From contig CAZFJL010000007.1 of NCBI GenBank assembly GCA_964518905.1, forward strand, positions 33,144 to 97,143: a stretch of 64,000 nucleotides of DNA, given 5' to 3'. Shown here one piece after another: positions 9,054 through 17,791 of this stretch. The notes below the pieces were generated by a model. That model did no database searches. It was not told the origin of the DNA and saw only the letters and a program-made list of their open reading frames with translations. This DNA comes from RDYZ01 sp964518905 (GTDB taxonomy: Bacteria > Cyanobacteriota > Cyanobacteriia > Cyanobacteriales > Geitlerinemataceae). Each line of letters opens with the position of its first letter. Position 1 is the first letter of the stretch. A program made the translations under genes and the position numbers.

Positions 9054-9207
9054 AGACGGCTATCTCGGTCAAACGCTAGTGTCGCTCGCATTTGGTAGGC
9101 ACAACTTGATCCTGTCCGTTGTGCCCATTTGTTCCGACGTACCAACTGTCCGATAGGATTGAGGACGCGATCGCGCCCGATGGGTGGGGTCTGTTTCGTT
9201 CGCCCGC

Positions 9208-10446
9208 ATGACCACTCAAATTCCCCCAGCGCTTATGCTTCGTGATGCCAAACTGATCTTGCTGCTCGCGATTGGAACCCTGACGGTAATGGCGGGTGCT
9301 ATCATCGCGCCGAACCTCCCAAACCTGGTCGCAGACTTTCAGCTCGATCCCGAAATTGCCGGTATTCTCGTGGGAACCCACTTGATTACGGTGGCATTAT
9401 CGGTGCCATTTTTCGGCATTCTCGCCGATCGTTTTGGTGCGCTCACGGTCTTGATTCCATCTCTCATTGCCTACGCCATTTTTGGCATCGTCGGCGCGTT
9501 CGTACCGGGATTTCGATCGCTCCTCGTCCTGCGAGCCCTCCTCGGTATTTCTACGGGTGGACTCACCGCCTCTAGCATGGGCTTGCTGGGTAAGTTTTAT
9601 CACGGCGAAGCACGGCAGCAGGTGTTGGCCTATGCCTCTGGCGCATTGGCGATCGCCAATATTTGCTATCCGTTGCTCGCCGGTCTACTCGGGTCGCTGG
9701 GCTGGCGCTGGGCTTTTTGTTTATACGGTCTGGCCATACCGTTTGCCCTAATTAGTCCGAAATTATTAAATCAGAGCGGCCCACTCGATTCGCACACTCA
9801 TGTAAGCCTAGGCACGGACGGCAAACCTCAAACAGCCCAGTCCGTCCCCCTAATGGCCCTAATCACCGATCGCCAGATTTTTCCCATCTTGCTGGCGATG
9901 CTGGTCACCTGCGGCACAATTTACGTCACTTTTATCTACGTCCCGATCTATATGCGCGACGTCCTCCAAGCCACCACGGCCTCGATCGGGGCTGTCTTAG
10001 CTACCACCGCCCTCGGCTCTGGATTAATTGCAGCCTTTGGTGTTCGACGTTTAGCCCGAACCTTCGGTGGCCTCACCACGATTATCGTCGCCTACGGTCT
10101 GATGGCCGCGATGCTCGTTGCCTTTTCCAGCGTGACGAGACTACCGCTGATGTTTGCAGTCGCGATCGTCTTTGGCTTGGCCTTTGGGACGATCATGCCG
10201 AGTTTGTACGGGCATCTATCGGAACGGACGCCGACCGAATTTCAGGCGACGATCCTGTCGATGGGAACAGGGCTCGGGTTTTTGGGGCAGTTTTTATCGC
10301 CGATCGTGCTCGCGCCGATCGTGGCGAATTACGGCGTCGTTAGCGCCTTCACCACCGCAGCACTGTTTGCCCTCGGGACAGGCAGTCTCACGACATGGCA
10401 ACTCAGCCAGCCCGTCACGTCCCCCGAAATCAATCGACGCTTCTAA
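9208..10446 (+). CDS. MFS transporter
   Basis: A 412-residue major facilitator protein with about twelve hydrophobic segments in two halves. The loop between segments 2 and 3 carries the MFS signature variant GILADRFGA. LRALLGISTGGLTASSMGLL matches the fourth/fifth helix region of drug/proton antiporters. The middle cytoplasmic loop is short (about residues 190-215). ATG 9208 is preferred to an upstream in-frame GTG at 9184, because MTTQIPPALM leads straight into the first helix. The family suggests efflux of small molecules; the substrate cannot be inferred. It is convergent with the epimerase gene. Confidence 0.88.
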   Translation: MTTQIPPALMLRDAKLILLLAIGTLTVMAGAIIAPNLPNLVADFQLDPEIAGILVGTHLITVALSVPFFGILADRFGALTVLIPSLIAYAIFGIVGAFVPGFRSLLVLRALLGISTGGLTASSMGLLGKFYHGEARQQVLAYASGALAIANICYPLLAGLLGSLGWRWAFCLYGLAIPFALISPKLLNQSGPLDSHTHVSLGTDGKPQTAQSVPLMALITDRQIFPILLAMLVTCGTIYVTFIYVPIYMRDVLQATTASIGAVLATTALGSGLIAAFGVRRLARTFGGLTTIIVAYGLMAAMLVAFSSVTRLPLMFAVAIVFGLAFGTIMPSLYGHLSERTPTEFQATILSMGTGLGFLGQFLSPIVLAPIVANYGVVSAFTTAALFALGTGSLTTWQLSQPVTSPEINRRF

Positions 10447-10529
10447 GAGCGCTATTTTGGCGCTATATCGCAAAAAAACATCGCTGATAAACCCCACATA
10501 TCAACCGCACCACGATCGATTTAGGTGGA

Positions 10530-11480
10530 CTAAGCGTAAAGGCTCTGAATCCATTCCCATTCACGGGTCAACCCTTCGGTAAGTCCGACTTTCGGCGCAT
10601 AGCCGATGAGTTTCTGTGCTTTGGTTGTGTCAGCGCTGGTGTGTCGGGCATCACCACGCGACGGATCAAGCCAGTCGATTTTGATGGGCTTCTCGACGAT
10701 CGTTTCTAGCAACGCAATCACATCTTTCAGCACCACACGACTACCACCGCCGATATTAAATGCCTCGCCGATCGCCTCCGGACATGATGCCGCCGCTAAA
10801 TTGGCCGCCACCGCATCCGCCACAAAGGTGAAATCGCGCGTTTGCAGACCATCACCATAAATGGGAATCGCCTCGTCATGCAGAATCGCCTTGAGGAACT
10901 TATGGAACGCCATATCTGGGCGTTGGCGCGGACCATAGACCGTGAAGTAACGTAAGGCCGTGGTCGGAACACCGTAGTTGACGTGGTAGAGCTGACACAG
11001 GTGTTCAGCGGCGAGCTTCGTGACACCGTAGGGCGAGACGGGTTTCGGTAAGACCGCCTCTGAGGTCGGGAACGCTGCCGCATTGCCGTACACCGAAGAG
11101 GATGAGGCATATACCAATCGTTCTAAGGTCGGGCAGTCTTTCGCCGCTTCCAGCAACATTTGCGTTGCTGTAATATTGCGCTCGGTATACAACTCGAAAC
11201 TACGTCCCCAACTGGCTCGAACTCCCGCCTGAGCCGCTTGGTGAAAGACGATCGAGACCCCTTCTAGTAACGTCGATAAATCCAGCTCATTCAAACTATC
11301 TTCAATCAAACGAAATCGATCGTGTTCCAGATAGGGCGCAATATTGGCGCGTTTGAGCTGCGGATCGTAGTAATCATTAAACTGATCGATGCCGATAACG
11401 GTATCGCCTCGATCGAGCAGTGCCCCGACAAGATGCGAACCGATAAACCCCGCCGCACCAGTAACGACAATCGTTTGCAT
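10530..11480 (-). CDS. NAD-dependent epimerase (UDP-glucuronate 4-epimerase-like)
   Basis: An extended short-chain dehydrogenase of 316 residues acting on nucleotide sugars. The Rossmann motif TGAAGFIGSH is at the N-terminus. The active site YGVTKLAAEHL (Tyr-x3-Lys) lies near residue 145. The substrate-side segment YFTVYGPRQRPDMAFHKF, with FNDYYDPQLKR near residue 38, is the pattern of UDP-glucuronate 4-epimerases for surface polysaccharide. ATG 11480 is chosen over the longer frame from 11516 because the fold begins at once with TIVVTGAAGF. No glycosyltransferase cluster surrounds it. A 13-bp direct repeat (TAAATATACAGAG, 11624-11649) lies upstream. Confidence 0.9.
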   Translation of the reverse strand: MQTIVVTGAAGFIGSHLVGALLDRGDTVIGIDQFNDYYDPQLKRANIAPYLEHDRFRLIEDSLNELDLSTLLEGVSIVFHQAAQAGVRASWGRSFELYTERNITATQMLLEAAKDCPTLERLVYASSSSVYGNAAAFPTSEAVLPKPVSPYGVTKLAAEHLCQLYHVNYGVPTTALRYFTVYGPRQRPDMAFHKFLKAILHDEAIPIYGDGLQTRDFTFVADAVAANLAAASCPEAIGEAFNIGGGSRVVLKDVIALLETIVEKPIKIDWLDPSRGDARHTSADTTKAQKLIGYAPKVGLTEGLTREWEWIQSLYA

Positions 11481-11654
11481 GGGAATCATGCCGTTGCGAT
11501 CGGCAACGGTCAACAAGAAGAAGATATTCTGTCCACGATAGTATCGAGCGCGAAAGCTTTCGCAATAGCGTGAAGACTGTCGTTTCTATTTACCGTTGAT
11601 TACACCCAGTCAATCGCCATCTGTAAATATACAGAGTAAATATACAGAGCGATA

Positions 11655-12317
11655 TTATGCCTCGGCGTCTCGATTTCTTTGGGGAGTTTCCCCCGGAGAA
11701 AAGAGCGATAGTTGAGCTTGATCCGCAGCTTGGCGACAGGGCGCAAAGGAGAGTCGATGCTCAGGGGTTACGCCATGTTTCTGAAGTGCAGATCGATGGT
11801 TTGCGGTTCCATAACCTTTGTTACGAGCCAGATCGTAGGCCGGATAGCGATCGGCGATCGCGGTAATTTCCCGATCGCGCCAGACCTTCGCCACAATGCT
11901 AGCCGCCCCGATGACCAAATCGCGGCGATCGCCCTGTATTACCGTGCGTTGCGGGATACCCAAATCAGGAATAGCGCGATTGCCATCCACCGAACAGAGA
12001 TCCGGAGACGGTTCAAGAGCGGCGATCGCGCGACGCATCGCGAGAAATGTCGCCTGAAGAATATTCAGGCGATCAATTTCCGCGACCGACGCCGTGCCAA
12101 TTTGAACATCAAGGGCAATCTTTGCAATCTCTGCCGCGAGCTGTTCACGACGCGCCGCCGTCAGGGCTTTACTATCGGTGACTCCGAGGCGACGCAGATC
12201 TTGAAGACCAGCGCGATCGAGCACCACCGCTGCCGCCGTGACCATACCAAACAAGGCTCCGCGACCCACCTCATCGACACCGGCAATGCGTAAAACAGTC
12301 AAGGGTTGCCACCACAA
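11655..12317 (-). CDS. rnhB: Ribonuclease HII
   Basis: Cleaves RNA in RNA-DNA hybrids and at single ribonucleotides. The 220-residue protein has the metal-binding AGVDEVGRGALFG motif, VTDSKAL, and the second acidic/Lys block GDRRDLVIGAASIVAKV. HRLSF near the end is also usual. The only available start near the fold is TTG 12317; a stop codon lies in frame 34-36 bp upstream. The frame begins 75 bp after the rne stop on the same strand, and an rne-rnhB pair is a conserved cyanobacterial arrangement, so it is probably co-transcribed with rne. Confidence 0.95.
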   Translation of the reverse strand: MWWQPLTVLRIAGVDEVGRGALFGMVTAAAVVLDRAGLQDLRRLGVTDSKALTAARREQLAAEIAKIALDVQIGTASVAEIDRLNILQATFLAMRRAIAALEPSPDLCSVDGNRAIPDLGIPQRTVIQGDRRDLVIGAASIVAKVWRDREITAIADRYPAYDLARNKGYGTANHRSALQKHGVTPEHRLSFAPCRQAADQAQLSLFSPGETPQRNRDAEA

Positions 12318-12392
12318 CTTGATGGAGATCCATTCGCTCCAGGAACTCCATCAGCTCCATGACCGCTTGACGACATCACGAGGTTACGATGC

Positions 12393-14582
12393 TTACGAAC
12401 TTGCTGAAGAGCGACGACGGCGACGACGTGGCGCTCGGGATTTACCAGATCCTTTTCCGGCTCCCGTCACGGCTAGTTCTGGCTCCGAAGCATCTTCGTC
12501 TTCGTCTGAGGCCGATCGGGTTGTTCCTCGTTTTTTAACGATCAGAATATCCGAGCCCGAACGATTGTTATGACTCTCATCATCACTACCATTCACACCG
12601 GATGTTGAGTGATGATTGCTGACATCATTGTTATTGTCATTGTCATCGTCTTCATCAGGGACAAATCGCGTCTCTGCTTCAGCTTGACTCACGATCCCAT
12701 TGGCCGAGGGTTGACCGGGTTCGACGATGTCAAAGGTAATTAACTTCGGGTTAATGACTTCATGATCGAGCTTGAGTAGCGGCGACAATCCCATGAGGGC
12801 ATAGACTTCTTGCTCCTCTACCGTCATTTCCACCGTCACCACTTCGGGTTCAGGAGCTGTCCGACTTTCAGAATGGTCGCGAGACTCTCGACCTCGCGAT
12901 CGCGTGTTTTTCTCGCTCACCACCTTGATGGGGGTCACGATATTCATCACTTCAGATTCTGCCTCGTCCGCCTCGTCCGCCTCATCAGCCTCGTCAGACA
13001 AGAAATTAAACTTATCCGGTTCCTCCTCGTCCTCGGCCAGACTTCGGCTGCTACGCAAAATCGGAGCATCCTTGGGTATTGGTTGCGGCAGAGTCTCATC
13101 GAGGGATTTGGTATCGCTGGTAAAGCGGCGGCGGCGGCGGCGGCGATTGCTACGGCCTTCACCGAGTTCTTGATAGCTCGGATGGCTAATCAGATCTAAC
13201 TCTTGAAGATCATCGTCGGTTTCGAGTTCGAGATCGTTGCTGACGATCACCTCGCGTACCGGGTCTGGCAACGTTTTACGCGGTCTCGAATCGGAGCGGC
13301 TGCTGGATTTACGATCGTTGATCGGCTCGTGATGCTGGCTCGGTTCTTCACCGGGAAGATTGACAATATGACCGAGGCCACCGCAGGTGTCACAGGGCAG
13401 GCTGAATAGCTCGTAGATGTTCTGACCTTGGCGTTTTCGCGTCAGTTCCACGAGACCTAGCTCGGAAAGTTGGGCAATCTGAGGACGTGATTTATCCTGG
13501 CTCAGTTCGCGCGTGAACTGTTCGAGGACTTGGAGCTGATCTCGGCGGGACTCCATATCGATGAAGTCAATGATGATCACCCCGGCCAAATTACGCAGGC
13601 GTAGCTGTCGGGCAATTTCCGTCGCTGCTTCGCAGTTTGTCCACAGCACGGTTTCGCGTGCCGTTGCCGATCGCGTAAACGAGCCGGAGTTGACGTCAAC
13701 CACCGTCAGGGCTTCCGTCGGCTCAATGACGACATAGCCCCCGGAGGGCAAATCCACGCGCGGCTTGAGCGCTTCGCGAATGGCTGCATTAACGCGGAAA
13801 TAATCCAGGATTGGGCGCTGTTCGTGGTGATGGTCGATCGACACACCCTGGGGCGGACGACCGCCTCCCCAGTTCATCAGGTGTTGTTTGACCCGCTTCG
13901 TTCCCGTCGGCGAATCGACGACGATGCGATTGACATCATCGGCATACATATCGCGCAACACCCGTTGCACAAAATCATCATCCCGGTTCATCAAGGCCGG
14001 AGCCCGAGTTGTGCCGGTTTCCTCTTGAATGCTCTCCCACTGGCGTTGTAGCGATTCGAGATCTTCAATGATCGCCTCTTCGCTCACGCCTTCCGCTTCG
14101 GTACGTACCAGTAGGCCCATGCCCGCTGGTTTAATCAAAATAGCTAAGGCTCTTAGGCGATTGCGCTCGGCTTCACGCGCGACACGCCGCGACAAATGTA
14201 CGCCACGACCGAAGGGCATCAGCACCAGATAGCGACCGGGAAGGGTGACATTACCCGTCAGGCGGGGGCCTTTATTCCCGGTCGGTTCTTTCATGATCTG
14301 CACCAACACTTTTTGTTGGGGCGCGACCAGCTCCGTAATACTCGATGCCGATCGTTTCAGGCGTAGCGGTCCGAGATCGGTGACGTGGATAAAACCATTG
14401 CGTTCAGAGTCACCAATATTTACAAAAGCAGCGTCAATACTAGGGAGGACGTTTTCGACCACCCCAAGATAGATGTCACTAACTTGATGGTTGCCGGTGG
14501 CAACGACAAGCTCTTGAATTCGATCTTCCGAAAAAACCGCAGCGACGCGGTGCTGCTCTGCAATAACAATTTGCTTGGGCAT
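12393..14582 (-). CDS. rne: Ribonuclease E
   Basis: The main endoribonuclease of RNA decay and processing. The 729-residue protein has an S1 domain (IYLGVVENVLPSIDAAFVNI), a 5'-sensor region, and the DNase I-like catalytic part with acidic motifs VVDVNSGSF and IIIDFIDMES. The Zn-link is CDTCGGLG. The C-terminal half is low-complexity, with Glu/Asp runs and an RRRRRRRF-like patch. It ends in an Arg-rich tail (RAPRRRRRRSSASS), the cyanobacterial conserved tail known to bind polynucleotide phosphorylase. AGGA lies 7 nt before ATG 14582. The long gene-free region upstream probably forms its leader, as in other cyanobacteria where rne is autoregulated. Confidence 0.96.
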   Translation of the reverse strand: MPKQIVIAEQHRVAAVFSEDRIQELVVATGNHQVSDIYLGVVENVLPSIDAAFVNIGDSERNGFIHVTDLGPLRLKRSASSITELVAPQQKVLVQIMKEPTGNKGPRLTGNVTLPGRYLVLMPFGRGVHLSRRVAREAERNRLRALAILIKPAGMGLLVRTEAEGVSEEAIIEDLESLQRQWESIQEETGTTRAPALMNRDDDFVQRVLRDMYADDVNRIVVDSPTGTKRVKQHLMNWGGGRPPQGVSIDHHHEQRPILDYFRVNAAIREALKPRVDLPSGGYVVIEPTEALTVVDVNSGSFTRSATARETVLWTNCEAATEIARQLRLRNLAGVIIIDFIDMESRRDQLQVLEQFTRELSQDKSRPQIAQLSELGLVELTRKRQGQNIYELFSLPCDTCGGLGHIVNLPGEEPSQHHEPINDRKSSSRSDSRPRKTLPDPVREVIVSNDLELETDDDLQELDLISHPSYQELGEGRSNRRRRRRRFTSDTKSLDETLPQPIPKDAPILRSSRSLAEDEEEPDKFNFLSDEADEADEADEAESEVMNIVTPIKVVSEKNTRSRGRESRDHSESRTAPEPEVVTVEMTVEEQEVYALMGLSPLLKLDHEVINPKLITFDIVEPGQPSANGIVSQAEAETRFVPDEDDDNDNNNDVSNHHSTSGVNGSDDESHNNRSGSDILIVKKRGTTRSASDEDEDASEPELAVTGAGKGSGKSRAPRRRRRRSSASS

Positions 14583-14841
14583 TCAATTTCCTCAAAACTT
14601 TCAGAGTGGGGAAGTGAGGATGCGCCAGGGAAATGCGGGGCTTCGATCGCGGAGAGAGAGAGACGACAGATCATTCGGTTCTGAAGTCGTAAGCAATACA
14701 CCAAGAACGCTCAACTCGTGAGCTTAGGGGCGATCGAATAGTGGAAATAAAAGGCGAAAGCAGGGGCTTTGACCTTCAAGACGCGGGTAAGCGCGGGTCG
14801 CACTGCGACATGGAATCCTAGGGTGCATCCCTGGCTGCAAA

Positions 14842-14879
14842 CCAGAGTTGGGCTGAACGAGCGACACGCTCAACTCTGG
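14842..14879 (-). other. Inverted repeat (stem-loop) in the rne upstream region
   Basis: The arms CCAGAGTTGGGC (14842-14853) and GCTCAACTCTGG (14868-14879) pair over 12 positions with one mismatch, leaving a 14-nt loop. It has no T-run after it on either strand, so it is not a typical terminator. Confidence 0.5.
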
Positions 14880-15189
14880 GACAACACTTTCCGACGATGT
14901 GACGTGTAAACGAGCAAGATGCGGCAAAAACCAAACGTTAGGTGTTTTTTCCGACTGCTCGTACCGTCGCGTTTTCTTATCTCAAACTCGGGAAGACTCG
15001 TACGAAACCGTACTTTGAAATGATCCTATCACGTTGATTGAATGTTTCAGCAAACTTACGGATGCCGATCGCGCTGTCTTAGTATCCACCGTCGGGAAAT
15101 TCAAAGAAAGCGCTTGATCCATCCTCGCCGTAATCGACGCTCTCGGGTCTGGAGTTAGCGACACGCATCTTTCCCATCTTTCAACATTT

Positions 15190-15225
15190 ACCCGATCGTT
15201 CACCCGATCGTTCACCCGATCGTTC
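15190..15225. repeat. Three tandem copies of ACCCGATCGTTC
   Basis: A perfect 12-bp unit repeated three times, each copy containing CGATCG. It lies about 80 bp upstream of the membrane-protein gene at 15303. It may be a slipped-strand expansion or an operator-like array. No bound factor can be named. Confidence 0.7.
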
Positions 15226-15302
15226 GCCAGACCATTCACACGCAAGTTCGCACGATTGACGGATCTAATCCACAGGTCTAAATCACGACACCCAAGCTCT
15301 CT

Positions 15303-16055
15303 ATGACTCCGAAACACTCCAGCCCGCCCGCTAGTTTTCCGCCCTCGAAGGCGCTCACCCTGCGATCGCGAGATGATCGTGATCGCCGATCGCAGCGAGC
15401 CGCGATCGCCACACACTGGCTGCACTGGTTGCTGCCCATTTTGATCGCACTGGAGGCCACCCTCGCGATCGCCTACCTCTGGAATATTGCCCAGGGTCAC
15501 CCGATCGCCTGGATCGACTTCAATGCCCGACAAACCCTGCCATCGTGGCTCCAGGCTGGCCATATCTTGGCGCTGGCGGCGGTGTGTGGCTGGCGGCTCC
15601 TGCGTAATGAATCATCGACGCCATCGCGGCTAGTTCTCCGCTTACTCGTTTTGGTTTTAACCTTTGCCGCTGCCGATGAAATCTTCAAGATTCACTTGAT
15701 GTCGCACGCAGAGGTGATCCGCCATGCCTTTTTTGGGGTGTATTTTGGGGCGATCGTGACGCTGCCGGTGCTGTTTTGGCGCGATCTAAAAGCGGTCTGG
15801 CGGCTCGATCGCGGGTCGATTTTGCTTGCGGCGGGTGGCCTTGGCGTGTTTTGTTTGGGGGTGTTTGCCTCGGAGTGGATTCGGGATGTGGCGATCGCGC
15901 CGCTGTGGCCGTTGCTGAGTGATCGGGCAGGCGGCGTGGAATACATGCGGATCGCGATCGAGGAACTGGGCGAACTCTGGGGCGAGACCTGCTTTTTGCT
16001 GGCGGCGCTGCGCTTCGAGTGGGTCACCTCGGGGGCATCACGCCGCGATCGTTAG
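15303..16055 (+). CDS. Polytopic membrane protein, function unknown
   Basis: 250 residues with a basic N-terminus (about 35 residues, many Arg) and five or six hydrophobic segments (WLLPILIALEATLAIAYLW; AGHILALAAVCGWRLL; LVLRLLVLVLTFAAA; FFGVYFGAIVTLPVLFW; AGGLGVFCLGVFASEWI; ELWGETCFLLAALRFE). Polar groups sit inside or beside membrane spans: AADEIFKIHLMSHAE and IAIEELGELWGE. That spacing of paired acids and His recurs in a broad set of unnamed bacterial membrane proteins. ATG 15303 gives the longest clean frame. It is convergent with glgA, with only 4 bp between the stop codons. Confidence 0.72.
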   Translation: MTPKHSSPPASFPPSKALTLRSRDDRDRRSQRAAIATHWLHWLLPILIALEATLAIAYLWNIAQGHPIAWIDFNARQTLPSWLQAGHILALAAVCGWRLLRNESSTPSRLVLRLLVLVLTFAAADEIFKIHLMSHAEVIRHAFFGVYFGAIVTLPVLFWRDLKAVWRLDRGSILLAAGGLGVFCLGVFASEWIRDVAIAPLWPLLSDRAGGVEYMRIAIEELGELWGETCFLLAALRFEWVTSGASRRDR

Positions 16056-16059
16056 ATCC

Positions 16060-17532
16060 CTAAGCGCGGATATGCTCGTAAATGCCGACGTACTGCTCTG
16101 CCGGTTTCTTCCAGGAATAATCGCAGGCCATCCCTTGCATCGCCAGCTTTTTAAACTCTTCGGGATAGATTGACCAGAGACCCAGCGCCCGATCGAGCGC
16201 GGATTCCAGCGCATTATTATCGGTTTCGTAGAAGACATAACCATTGCGCTCGTTCGGCTCGTGCGTGGTGTCGTAGTCGCGATCGAACACCGTATTCACC
16301 AAACCGCCGACGCCGCGCACCACCGGAACCACGCCGTAGCGTAAGCCGATCGTCTGGGTCAAACCGCAAGGCTCATAGTTACTCGGCACGACGATAATGT
16401 CCGCCGCTGCGTAAATCAGGTGAGCGAGCTCTTCATTAAAGCCCAACTCGACATGACAGTCCGGATTGTCATTTAGGTTGCATTTTTCATGCCAGAACCA
16501 ATCGTTAATACCTTGTTCCGTCGCCGATCCGAGGAGGACAAACTGGCTGCCACGACCGAGAGCGTAGTACATCGCGTGGTGAACGAGATGCACCCCTTTC
16601 TGATCGTCTAAGCGACCAATAAAGGCGACGATCGGCTTGTCGTCATCTGCGAGCAAGAGTCGTTCCCGTAGCGCTTTTTTATTTGCTGCTTTACCGCTGA
16701 TATCGTCTTTACTGTAATTTTCCGCGATGTAGTGGTCGGTTGCCGGGTTCCAGACACCGTACTCAATCCCGTTGAGGATGCCGCCGAACTTGTCGTTGTG
16801 GATTTCGAGCGTGTGGCCGAGACCGTAGCTGATGCCGGAATATCGGGCTTCCCAAGCGTGGTGCGGTGACACCGTATTCACGTGGTTGGAATAGACAATG
16901 CCGCCCTTCATGCAGTTGAGCGCCAAGGGATTGAAGTTATCGCGTAGGCGATCGTACTGGAAGTAATACGCTTCGCGATTCAGACCCGTCGCCCAGAGGA
17001 CATTGGCTCCAACCACACCTTGATGTTTGAAGTTGTGAATCGTGTAGCACACACGCTGGCGATCCATGCCGTGCCACGCGTACATTTCGTACAGCATGAC
17101 CGGAATTAGCCCCGTTTGCCAGTCGTGGCAGTGGATAATATCAGGGCGTTTGTTGCTGACGAGGAGAAATTCGAGCGCCGCTTTACTAAAAAAGGCAAAG
17201 CGCATGTGATCATCGATCGCGCCGTAGTACTGACCCCGATTAAAGAAATTATCGCCAGAATGGGGTTCGATAAAGAAACAGACCCGACCGTGAACCCAAC
17301 CGCAAAACACAGTACAGGTGACGACTCCGCCAAACCAGGGAACCTCTAAACCTAAGTAAGCTTCGTGCAGACCCCAGATGTGGTCATAGCGCATGCAATC
17401 GTACTTCGGCAGGATCAGCTCAACGCAATGACCTTGGTTCTCCAGCTCAGTACTGAGGCCGTATACAACATCGCCTAGACCACCGGCTTTAATGACGGGA
17501 GCGCATTCCGAAGCGATTTGTACGATGTACAT
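16060..17532 (-). CDS. glgA: Glycogen synthase (ADP-glucose, GT5 family)
   Basis: Adds glucose from ADP-glucose to growing alpha-1,4-glucan chains for carbon storage. The 490-residue protein starts with the nucleotide-sugar-binding KAGGLGDVVYGLS motif (Lys15). The C-terminal GT-B domain shows FIGRLDDQKGVHLV and the donor-site block SNYEPCGLTQTIGLRYGVVP. It most resembles the GlgA2 type of cyanobacteria, going by the CMRYDHIWGL segment. Start ATG 17532 fits the family exactly. It is divergent from the radical-SAM gene across about 260 bp that should carry both promoters. No other glg gene is near. Confidence 0.95.
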   Translation of the reverse strand: MYIVQIASECAPVIKAGGLGDVVYGLSTELENQGHCVELILPKYDCMRYDHIWGLHEAYLGLEVPWFGGVVTCTVFCGWVHGRVCFFIEPHSGDNFFNRGQYYGAIDDHMRFAFFSKAALEFLLVSNKRPDIIHCHDWQTGLIPVMLYEMYAWHGMDRQRVCYTIHNFKHQGVVGANVLWATGLNREAYYFQYDRLRDNFNPLALNCMKGGIVYSNHVNTVSPHHAWEARYSGISYGLGHTLEIHNDKFGGILNGIEYGVWNPATDHYIAENYSKDDISGKAANKKALRERLLLADDDKPIVAFIGRLDDQKGVHLVHHAMYYALGRGSQFVLLGSATEQGINDWFWHEKCNLNDNPDCHVELGFNEELAHLIYAAADIIVVPSNYEPCGLTQTIGLRYGVVPVVRGVGGLVNTVFDRDYDTTHEPNERNGYVFYETDNNALESALDRALGLWSIYPEEFKKLAMQGMACDYSWKKPAEQYVGIYEHIRA

Positions 17533-17791
17533 GCTAATTCCTCACATCTCTAAAAAAATCTTTAATCCGGCCTTATTAACTCAATGTGATACCACAAAAG
17601 TTACATAGCTTTACGTTATGACAGTGAGCAAACTGGTTCGCTGGTCTTGCCGTCGCACTTCGCAACCACCCTAAATTCACTACACTGAGGCACGGTGAGC
17701 GTGCTGCTCTTACCGCCTTAAAGTATTGCAGTCTTGCGGTCGTTTTGTCTCTGCATTCTCCTCAACATCGCGTCTATTTTCCTCGATCCCC

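Larger units (their letters stand above)
14583..15302 (-). promoter_or_regulatory. Long gene-free region, probable rne promoter and leader
   Basis: About 720 bp without a convincing gene. Features are a GAGAGAGA tract (around 14652-14664), an inverted repeat at 14842-14879, and a 12-bp triple tandem repeat at 15190-15225. In Synechocystis, rne mRNA has a long leader involved in self-control by RNase E. By analogy this region may hold such a leader, but no transcript start can be fixed from sequence. It also must contain the promoter of the plus-strand membrane-protein gene at 15303. Confidence 0.45.

Noticed and set aside
10447..10529. Terminator between the MFS gene and the epimerase
   Set aside because: Only a 5-bp AGCGC/GCGCT stem can be drawn, too weak to support a call.
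15190..15225. CRISPR array
   Set aside because: The 12-bp units are directly tandem without spacers. No cas genes are in the window.
14982..15563. 193-codon minus-strand frame
   Set aside because: It overlaps the membrane-protein gene in antisense, has low-complexity repeats of VNDR from the 12-bp tandem repeat, and shows no family motif.
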